Both the position numbers and the translations under genes were made by a program. Shown one piece after another: positions 1 through 4,781 of a DNA stretch of 8,918 bases. The first letter of the stretch is position 1. The number at the start of each line of letters is the position of its first letter. Source of the stretch: Planctomycetota bacterium (GTDB lineage: Bacteria; Planctomycetota; GCA-002687715; DRQF01); assembly GCA_015485455.1 (NCBI GenBank), contig WFTN01000532.1, forward strand, positions 1 through 8,918. Direction: 5' to 3'. The notes beneath the pieces are model-generated. The model had not been told where the DNA came from. It did no database searches and saw only the letters and a list, made by a program, of their open reading frames with translations.

Positions 1-303
1 ACTTGGGGCGGTGGATTTCCAGATCTCGGTGTCGCTTTCCAGGATGTCTTCGGGGGCGGCGAAGGAAAAGCTGCCTCGGTCCTGCCCAAGCAACTTTGGC
101 AACCGAAAAAGCGCGGCGGAAAGAAAAGGCAACGGGCAGAGAATGCAAGTCGTCTAAGTTCGGCTCCCGGAGTTGGCACACCAACGGATGATGAGCTGCG
201 GGCGATCATCGCCCAAGCCCTTGGGAGCTCTGAAGGAAAGCACTGTCCTTGCGGAACAAATTTGGATGACCAATCCAAAGAAGATGAAAACAAGAGTTAT
301 TGA
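1..303 (+). CDS. C-terminal 100 codons of an unidentified protein, possible BMC cargo (5' end outside window)
   Basis: An open frame enters from the left edge and stops with TGA at 301-303; no start is in view. I do not recognise the family. What can be seen in the 100 residues: a Gly-rich start, a basic tract at residues 36-45 (PKKRGGKKRQR begins at 35), a Pro/Gly/Ser/Thr linker around 53-62, a predicted amphipathic helix at 63-76 (DDELRAIIAQALGS, hydrophobic at 66, 69, 70, 74), then HCPCG at 81-85 and a charged tail. A flexible linker followed by such a helix is how many BMC cargo enzymes carry an encapsulation peptide. The gene ends 43 nt before the BMC-H start on the same strand, so it is probably in the shell operon. 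Cargo status is an inference; it could be an auxiliary or scaffold protein. The coding call rests on the open frame and on context. Confidence 0.6.
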   Translation, partial: TWGGGFPDLGVAFQDVFGGGEGKAASVLPKQLWQPKKRGGKKRQRAENASRLSSAPGVGTPTDDELRAIIAQALGSSEGKHCPCGTNLDDQSKEDENKSY

Positions 304-336
304 ATGAGTCGCTGGCTGATGGCAGTGAGCATGAAT

Positions 337-340
337 GGAG
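337..340 (+). promoter_or_regulatory. Ribosome binding site deciding the BMC-H start
   Basis: GGAG lies 6 nt before the ATG at 347. The in-frame ATG at 335 has no such site and overlaps this one, so 347 is preferred. The protein then begins [13 protein letters not shown], matching the usual N-terminus of the family. Confidence 0.7.
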
Positions 341-346
341 AAAGTA

Positions 347-640
347 ATGAGTCAGATCGCATTAGGCATGATTGAGACCCGAGGACTGGTTGGAGCTGTT
401 GAGGCTTCTGATGCTATGGTGAAGGCCGCTCGTGTCACCCTTTTGGGCAAAGAAAAAATTGGTGGTGGATTCGTCACTGTCATGGTTCGAGGTGAAGTCG
501 GTGCGGTGAAGGCAGCAACAGACGCTGGGGCCGCTGCTGCTCGTCGTGTTGGCGAGTTGGTAAGTGTTCATGTGATCCCTCGTCCCCACGAACAAGTCGA
601 AGGCATTTTGCCTGTGGCTGTGGCCCCTACGGAAGGGTAG
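347..640 (+). CDS. BMC-H hexameric microcompartment shell protein (Hoch_5815/PduA/EutM type)
   Basis: A single-domain Pfam BMC protein of 97 residues, the normal length. BMC-H subunits form flat hexamers that tile the facets of a microcompartment and carry a small central pore for metabolites. Diagnostic stretches are [20 protein letters not shown] near the N-terminus, [20 protein letters not shown] in the middle and VHVIPRPH near the end. The pore loop reads IGGG where PduA has IGSG, giving a Gly at the pore-lining position as I recall for the Haliangium ochraceum hexamer. Conserved Lys in the edge helix (DAMVKAA) fits hexamer-hexamer packing. The start at 347 is chosen for its ribosome binding site. 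Only 9 nt separate it from the BMC-T2 gene, so the two are surely co-transcribed. Family assignment is very secure; the permeating substrate cannot be read from the sequence. Confidence 0.97.
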   Translation: MSQIALGMIETRGLVGAVEASDAMVKAARVTLLGKEKIGGGFVTVMVRGEVGAVKAATDAGAAAARRVGELVSVHVIPRPHEQVEGILPVAVAPTEG

Positions 641-649
641 GGCTGAACC

Positions 650-1276
650 GTGGCCGAAATCCAGCTTCGAACGTTTGTCTTTCTCAACTCGATGCAACCT
701 CAGTTTGCTTCTTACGTGGCCACCACGGCGAAGGGTTATCTGCCCGTTGCTTATGAGGCCAGCGTGTTTATTGAGATTGCTCCAGGAATCGCTATTAACC
801 GGGCTACCGATGCGGCCCTCAAGGCGAATGATGTTCGTCCCGGTATGCAGATCGTCGAACGGGCATTTGGACTTTTGGAAATTCATGGTCCCTCCCAAGC
901 GGAAGTTCTTTCTTCTGGCGAGGCTGCTTTGAAGGAAATGGGACTGACGATCAGCGACCGTATGAAGCCAAAGATCATGTCATCTCAGATCATCACCAAC
1001 GTGAACGATTATCAAGCTCAATTGATCAATCGCATGCGCTATGGCCACATGATTTTGGGTGGAGAATCGCTCTACATCCTGGAAGTCGAGCCAGCAGCCT
1101 ACACAGCTTTGGCCGCCAATGAGGCTGAGAAAAACGCCGACATCAAGTTGTTGGACATGCGTGTTTCCGGGGCATTCGGCAGGCTTTATCTCAGTGGAGA
1201 AGAATCGGCCATCCAAGAAGCGGTTGCTGCCGTTGATGCTGCCTTGGCTAATCTGGACGGACAAGGGGGTGGCTAA
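650..1276 (+). CDS. BMC-T tandem-domain trimeric shell protein, circularly permuted double-layer type (Hoch_5816-like)
   Basis: A tandem BMC-domain protein of 208 residues, the usual BMC-T length. Domain 1 spans about residues 4-100 (RTFVFLNSMQPQ, YEASVFIEIAPGIAINRATDAALK, IVERAFGLLEIHG) and domain 2 about 108-204 (IITNVNDYQAQLINRM, ESLYILEVEPAAYTALAANEAEK, GAFGRLYLSGEE). The order of elements is that of the permuted, CsoS1D-like class, and from memory it aligns end to end with Haliangium ochraceum BMC-T2 (Hoch_5816). That class forms trimers stacking face to face around a chamber with large, possibly gated pores, thought to pass bulky metabolites or cofactors. The start is GTG at 650, supported by AGGG 7 nt upstream and by the homologous N-terminus. 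Its stop TAA shares one base with the ATG of the vertex protein. Stacking and gating here are inferred from the family. Confidence 0.94.
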   Translation: MAEIQLRTFVFLNSMQPQFASYVATTAKGYLPVAYEASVFIEIAPGIAINRATDAALKANDVRPGMQIVERAFGLLEIHGPSQAEVLSSGEAALKEMGLTISDRMKPKIMSSQIITNVNDYQAQLINRMRYGHMILGGESLYILEVEPAAYTALAANEAEKNADIKLLDMRVSGAFGRLYLSGEESAIQEAVAAVDAALANLDGQGGG

Positions 1277-1821
1277 TGCTTCAGGGATTTGTAGCCGGAG
1301 AATTGTGGTCGAGCGTTCAGGTCCCGAGCTTGACGTCCTACAAACTTCTTTTGGTACACCCGGAAGGTGCATCGATTGACCAACGAGAGATTGTCGCGGT
1401 TGACTTGGTTGGTGCTGGGGTGAAAGATCGTGTTTTGGTTGCTCTCGGACGGGCGGCCCGCAACGCCATGGGAGACGAGAACGCTCCGGTGGAGGCTGCG
1501 ATCATAGCTGTGATTGATGGCTTAGAAAGAGACGGTCCAATTCCGACGTCCCCATTGGCGGGAAGAAATTCATCTAGCGATAGAACGCCAGTAAAGAAAA
1601 AACCAGCGCGCAAGAAGAAAGCTAAGAAGCAAGGGGAGGTGTCCGCTCCCGAAGAAACCATGGACTTGTTTCGAGAAGAAGAAACAGAAATGGATGGGAA
1701 TGACGCCGGATTATTTGGCAGTGAAACCGATCCGGATACGGTGAAGAATGACGAAATGCCAGGGATCGACGATGTTGATCGTTTCTGGGGTGATGATGAA
1801 GAGGAAGAAGGCAAGAACTGA
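1276..1821 (+). CDS. BMC-P (EutN/CcmL) pentameric vertex protein with a long charged C-terminal tail
   Basis: Residues 1-84 form a recognisable EutN/CcmL domain: start MLQGFVAGELWSS, then YKLLLVHPEG, EIVAVDLVGAGVKDRVLVALG, and PVEAAIIAVIDGL. These pentamers cap the twelve vertices of the shell. Family members usually have about 80-100 residues; this one has 181. The extra 95 residues look disordered: a Pro/Ser linker, a Lys/Arg cluster at 107-118, then a strongly acidic stretch to the end (DDEEEEG near 173-179) holding three motifs around F132, F147 and F170. The ATG overlaps the BMC-T2 stop by one base, with AAGGGGG 6 nt upstream, and the TGA overlaps the BMC-T1 start, so expression is probably coupled. 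The final acidic codons are purine-rich and also supply the BMC-T1 ribosome binding site. The frame is intact, so the tail is no frameshift artefact visible here. What the tail binds is unknown. Confidence 0.9.
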   Translation: MLQGFVAGELWSSVQVPSLTSYKLLLVHPEGASIDQREIVAVDLVGAGVKDRVLVALGRAARNAMGDENAPVEAAIIAVIDGLERDGPIPTSPLAGRNSSSDRTPVKKKPARKKKAKKQGEVSAPEETMDLFREEETEMDGNDAGLFGSETDPDTVKNDEMPGIDDVDRFWGDDEEEEGKN

Positions 1822-2423
1822 TGGTTGAAGCCAAACAAGTGAGTGACGATACCTGCCTGGGATTGATGGAGATCTCTTCGATTCCTCGAGGGTTGCTTGC
1901 TGCCGACCTGATGATCAAGGAAGCCTCCATTGAGATACTTGTGTGCCGTCCGGTTTCTCCTGCGATTTATCTCATCGTGTTTGAAGGCGATGTGGAGTCG
2001 GTTTCCCGCAGTCTAACACGAGGGCAGGAATGCGCTGGGCCATCACTTGTGGGAATGCTCTCACTCCCTCAACCTCACACTCAAATGGTTGAGGCGATTT
2101 ACCAGATTCGCCAAGTCGATGAAGTGGATGCCGTCGGGGTTATGGAGCTCACACAAATTGCCGCCACTTTAGAAGCAGCCGATGCAGCAGCCAAGGCCGC
2201 TGAGATTGAGATTTTGGAAATTCGATTGGCCATGGGGCTCCACGGTCATGGTTTCTTTACGATAACCGGAGAGATTTCCTCTGTAGAGGCAGCTATAGAG
2301 GCCGCAGCCGCAATCGGAAGAAAGCGCGGTGCTTGGCATGATCAGGCGATGATTCCGAATCCGGATGCGGTTTTTGTTCAGCACCTAACTGACCCACGTT
2401 CGCCCTTTAGCCCTCTGCCATAA
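1821..2423 (+). CDS. BMC-T tandem-domain shell protein, single-layer type (Hoch_5812/PduT-like)
   Basis: Two BMC domains in direct order over 200 residues: domain 1 about 12-95 (LGLMEISSIPRGLLAADLMIK, CRPVSPAIYLIVFEGD) and domain 2 about 104-190 (VGVMELTQIAATLEAADAAAK, IRLAMGLHGHGFFTITGE). The pattern matches Haliangium ochraceum BMC-T1 and, more distantly, PduT. PduT holds a [4Fe-4S] cluster at the trimer axis through a Cys; by my alignment the equivalent residue here is Ser46, as in H. ochraceum, so no cluster is predicted. Cys42 lies close by but not at that position. Family knowledge predicts a pseudohexameric trimer inserted among BMC-H tiles. The ATG overlaps the preceding stop (TGATG), and AAGG lies 9 nt upstream. 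It is the last shell gene; a sigma factor gene follows after 62 nt. Confidence 0.94.
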   Translation: MVEAKQVSDDTCLGLMEISSIPRGLLAADLMIKEASIEILVCRPVSPAIYLIVFEGDVESVSRSLTRGQECAGPSLVGMLSLPQPHTQMVEAIYQIRQVDEVDAVGVMELTQIAATLEAADAAAKAAEIEILEIRLAMGLHGHGFFTITGEISSVEAAIEAAAAIGRKRGAWHDQAMIPNPDAVFVQHLTDPRSPFSPLP

Positions 2424-2485
2424 GAACCCCAGAACCTGAGTCTTCCCTGCCAAGCCTCGAGTTTTTTGGAACCAAGTAAGAGTCC
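2424..2485 (+). other. Short spacer between shell operon and sigma factor gene, with three GAACC pentamers
   Basis: This 62-nt spacer has GAACC at 2424, 2432 and 2469 and a T6 run at 2462-2467. The T run follows only the CTCGAG palindrome and no stable GC-rich stem, so I do not call a terminator. Read-through from the shell genes into the sigma factor gene is therefore plausible. Confidence 0.4.
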
Positions 2486-3091
2486 ATGAGTCTAAGTAAT
2501 GGTAACAAAGAGCTGACTTCCACTGCGGATGCGGAGTTGGTCCGTCAAGCAGTTGATCTGGAATCGGCTGAGGCCTTTGAAGAACTCATGAGCCGTTACT
2601 ATGAACGAACTTACGCGATTATTTTTCGCATGGTGCGGGAGACGGAAGCGGCACGAGACTTAACCCAGGAGACATTCCTCAAGGCTTGGCGCGGCCTATC
2701 ATCTTATTCTGGGGATGCGGCTTTCTTCACGTGGCTCTACAGAATTGCCAGGAATCTCGTGAACTCCGAGTATCGAAGATTGAGAGTTCGGCCCCAGGTT
2801 GTCATGACTTTAGGGGATAGTGGAGAAGAAGATCGCCAAGGGTTTGATCCCCAGTCAGCGGGGGAAAGTCCCGAAGAAGAATTAGCCCGTCTTGAGAGGC
2901 GGGAGAAAATTACGGACGCGATTGCTGGTTTGCCTCCAGATTTTCGCGAGATCATCGTTTTGCGTGATTTAGAGAAAACATCGTACGACGACATTGCTGA
3001 ACTACTGGAAATACCAGTGGGGACGGTTCGCTCCCGCTTGCACCGTGCAAGGATGGAGTTGAAAGCGAAATTGTCCGATATGTTCGATTGA
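2486..3091 (+). CDS. ECF-family RNA polymerase sigma factor (RpoE/SigW type)
   Basis: A 201-residue sigma-70-family protein with only regions 2 and 4, as in extracytoplasmic function (ECF) sigma factors. Region 2 spans about 28-100 (FEELMSRYYERTYAIIFRMV, DLTQETFLKAWRG at 58-70, FTWLYRIARNLVNSEYRR at 81-98). A charged linker covers 105-137. Region 4 runs about 138-196, with the -35-binding helix-turn-helix YDDIAELLEIPVGTVRSRLHRA at 167-188. It would redirect RNA polymerase to a small regulon when freed from its anti-sigma factor, which is encoded 9 nt downstream. The ribosome binding site is weak (AAGTAAGAG before the ATG). A sequence resembling an ECF promoter lies across the start codon. Its position after the shell genes suggests co-expression with or control of the microcompartment; that link is inferred. 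Confidence 0.96.
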   Translation: MSLSNGNKELTSTADAELVRQAVDLESAEAFEELMSRYYERTYAIIFRMVRETEAARDLTQETFLKAWRGLSSYSGDAAFFTWLYRIARNLVNSEYRRLRVRPQVVMTLGDSGEEDRQGFDPQSAGESPEEELARLERREKITDAIAGLPPDFREIIVLRDLEKTSYDDIAELLEIPVGTVRSRLHRARMELKAKLSDMFD

Positions 3092-3100
3092 GGATTCGTC

Positions 3101-4477
3101 ATGAATTGCCGGGAGTGCCACGACAAACTATCTCTTTACCTCGATGGTCAGTTGACCGACGAGGAGAGATTGCGCGTTGAGGAAGCCCTAGGACGCTGCC
3201 CCGAATGTGTAGAAGAACTCGCCGCACTCTCTTCGTTGACCAAGGAGATGGGGGAGTTTGGGGATGTACCTATTCCAACGGACCTATTGCAGGATCTTAA
3301 GTCTGCTTTTCGCCAAGAGTTGGCTGTAACAGAAAAGAAGCGGGCTGGGCCTTCGTTCTTGAGGCGCATGGGCGGGTGGCGAATCGCTGCAAGCGTGGCT
3401 GCTCTTTTGTTCGCGACTTGGGCGATTGTTGAAGATCGTGCTCATCGTGTGAGTTCGACAGAGAGTTTCTCTCAAGAATTCGTCACCCTATCTGATAGAG
3501 ATTCTGACCCAGGTCGAAGAGACGTGACGACCATGGACGGAGTTGGCCCACCTGAAGAAGAACAGGAGGAGGCTGATGATCTCTTAGGCCTTTCGAATTC
3601 CTCACGGGCTCCGGCTGGCTCCGTGGCAGAAGCTTCTTCACCATCGGTAGACAAGAAACGTCAGACCCCCAATAAAGGGCGGGCTAAACCCAAGGCCCTG
3701 AAAGCAGAGATCGTCAATGATGATCGGGACTTGGTGGTGTTAGCTGTTTCTCCCACAAGGAAGCAGTACTTGGACTTAGTTCCCGAGATGAAGAGTCGTT
3801 TGGGTCTCGATTTTCGGGCGGAACCTTGGCCCGAATTTGATGGGGGATTCGCTGGCTCGGTGAAAGGGAAACCACTGGCAAAGAAATCCGTCCTCGATGG
3901 AGTGAAGCAGGGTGGGGGAGTGGGACGGTCTCCTCTGATCCCAAAAAGTAAGGCCAAAGGGAAAGGTATTCCTAAGACCGTTCGACGAAATGCGGCCAGC
4001 TCATTGCCCCTTGTGTCTTCGGCTTTTTTTGCTCTTGGTCCTAACGCGAGTGAGACGATTAAAGCTGCGGCCCGAAAGGCTGGACTTAAGATTGTTCCAT
4101 CGAAACTTGGTTCTCTTTCCCAAGATAAGGCCGAGTCTGTGGAAGGGGAGATCCTTACGGTGGAATTGACCAAGAGTCAGAGGGATGCTTTGCTTCAGGA
4201 TTTGGCGAAGAAGAAGGGTTTTCGCATTCAGCTATTTGGTCGTGGGGGAGAGGGCTTGTTGCACCCTGGGTCGTTGGACGAAACTGGGCAACATGCGACA
4301 GACACTTTCAAGGGAAGAGGATTGAGTAAGAGTGCCCCAGCAAGCAAAGGGGGGAAATTGCCCAAGCAAGGGAATAAGCAAGCGGACTCCAAAGCACCGT
4401 CGATGAAATCCAAGCGGACTCAAGGGAAGAAACTAGAGCCGCGATATCGCCTCAGTTTCATCTTGCTGAGGCCCTAA
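3101..4477 (+). CDS. Membrane-anchored anti-sigma factor, zf-HC2-like, with long extracytoplasmic region
   Basis: A 458-residue partner of the ECF sigma factor. Residues 1-40 match the ZAS/zf-HC2 anti-sigma fold (MNCRECHDKLSLYLDGQLTD, then RCPEC at 32-36), which sequesters the sigma factor in the cytoplasm. The usual His of the HxxxCxxC zinc motif is Ala29; C3, C6 and H7 could offer alternative ligands. One transmembrane helix is predicted at about 93-110 (WRIAASVAALLFATWAIV), flanked by Arg on the inner side. The remaining ~350 residues should be outside the inner membrane: an acidic patch near 150-161, Lys/Gly-rich linkers, and two similar strand-helix-strand stretches at about 209-240 and 349-380. 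The last 50 residues are Lys-rich and end RYRLSFILLRP. GAGGA 6 nt before the ATG supports the start. The outer part probably senses a signal or is cleaved; I do not recognise a named domain there. Confidence 0.88.
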   Translation: MNCRECHDKLSLYLDGQLTDEERLRVEEALGRCPECVEELAALSSLTKEMGEFGDVPIPTDLLQDLKSAFRQELAVTEKKRAGPSFLRRMGGWRIAASVAALLFATWAIVEDRAHRVSSTESFSQEFVTLSDRDSDPGRRDVTTMDGVGPPEEEQEEADDLLGLSNSSRAPAGSVAEASSPSVDKKRQTPNKGRAKPKALKAEIVNDDRDLVVLAVSPTRKQYLDLVPEMKSRLGLDFRAEPWPEFDGGFAGSVKGKPLAKKSVLDGVKQGGGVGRSPLIPKSKAKGKGIPKTVRRNAASSLPLVSSAFFALGPNASETIKAAARKAGLKIVPSKLGSLSQDKAESVEGEILTVELTKSQRDALLQDLAKKKGFRIQLFGRGGEGLLHPGSLDETGQHATDTFKGRGLSKSAPASKGGKLPKQGNKQADSKAPSMKSKRTQGKKLEPRYRLSFILLRP

Positions 4478-4489
4478 TTGGGCATTTTT
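4471..4489 (+). terminator. Weak intrinsic terminator-like hairpin after the anti-sigma gene
   Basis: GCCC (4471-4474) can pair with GGGC (4480-4483) around a TAATT loop, followed by ATTTTT. The stem is only 4 bp and includes the end of the coding sequence, so termination may be partial. Confidence 0.4.
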
Positions 4490-4490
4490 C

Positions 4491-4535
4491 GAATTCTCCG
4501 ATATGGTTCTTCTGGGCAGATTAGGAGGAGAATTC
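4491..4535. repeat. Perfect 9-bp inverted repeat
   Basis: GAATTCTCC at 4491-4499 is repeated inverted as GGAGAATTC at 4527-4535, separated by 27 nt. No T run follows, so it does not look like a terminator. It could be a pair of protein half-sites or a loose RNA stem. It lies about 150 nt upstream of the candidate promoter of the regulator gene. Confidence 0.5.
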
Positions 4536-4659
4536 TGACTTCCAACTTAGAAACCTCTGTGCCCCCTCCAAAGATCTGCTCCCAAAAGCATGAAATTTTC
4601 GCTTAATAGAATATTTTGTTGTATCCAGGGCGAAATTTTTTATATCCTCTCAATAGTCG

Positions 4660-4687
4660 TTGCACGGGGCAAAACGAGCTATACAAT
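4660..4687 (+). promoter_or_regulatory. Candidate sigma-70-type promoter of the XRE-cupin regulator
   Basis: TTGCAC (4660-4665) and TACAAT (4682-4687) are spaced 16 bp. The -10 is 5/6 to consensus and the -35 only 3/6. Transcription would start near 4694, giving a leader of about 88 nt that contains the hairpin at 4711-4728. Confidence 0.4.
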
Positions 4688-4710
4688 TGTCAGTTAATCA
4701 CTTGTAGCTG

Positions 4711-4728
4711 ATTCGGGCATTCCCGAGT
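4711..4728 (+). promoter_or_regulatory. Small leader hairpin upstream of the regulator gene
   Basis: ATTCGGG and CCCGAGT form a 7-bp stem with one G-U pair around a CATT loop. In DNA it is also a compact inverted repeat between the candidate promoter and the gene, so it could be an autoregulatory operator. Confidence 0.35.
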
Positions 4729-4768
4729 CTCACCAGTTTCTGGGAAATGGCTGGCCGGTGTAACGCTG

Positions 4769-4775
4769 AAGGAGG
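4769..4775 (+). promoter_or_regulatory. Strong ribosome binding site deciding the regulator start
   Basis: AAGGAGG directly abuts the ATG at 4776, too close to serve it. The next in-frame ATG at 4782 is 6 nt away, the ideal distance, so translation should start at 4782. Confidence 0.8.
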
Positions 4776-4781
4776 ATGAAA

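Larger units (their letters stand above)
4478..4781. other. 304-nt non-coding stretch between anti-sigma and regulator genes
   Basis: I see no gene here on either strand. It contains the weak terminator at its left edge, a 9-bp inverted repeat at 4491-4535, an AT-rich part at about 4590-4650, a candidate promoter at 4660-4687, a leader hairpin at 4711-4728 and the ribosome binding site of the next gene. In the AT-rich part, GAAATTTTCGC at 4592-4602 is an imperfect inverted copy of GCGAAATTTTT at 4630-4640, a possible operator pair. Confidence 0.55.

Noticed and set aside
335..346. Four-codon longer start for BMC-H
   Set aside because: The ribosome binding site GGAG falls inside this stretch and fits the ATG at 347; family proteins also begin near the later Met.
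362..898. 178-codon open frame on the - strand
   Set aside because: It lies opposite two certain shell genes and its product is low-complexity (Ser/His/Arg-rich) with no recognisable motif.
1338..1838. 166-codon open frame on the - strand, Ser-rich
   Set aside because: It is the antisense shadow of the vertex protein; its Ser runs mirror the GAA/GAG codons of the acidic tail.
1932..1965. Fe-S cluster site in BMC-T1 as in PduT
   Set aside because: Cys42 is four residues before the pore position; the residue aligned with the PduT cluster Cys is Ser46.
2441..2467. Intrinsic terminator after the shell operon
   Set aside because: A T6 run exists, but the preceding bases form only the CTCGAG palindrome and no stable stem.
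3661..4173. 170-codon open frame on the - strand
   Set aside because: Opposite the anti-sigma gene, no domain and no ribosome binding site that I can see.
4776..4781. Start of the XRE-cupin regulator at 4776
   Set aside because: AAGGAGG directly touches this ATG, leaving no spacing; the ATG at 4782 has ideal spacing.
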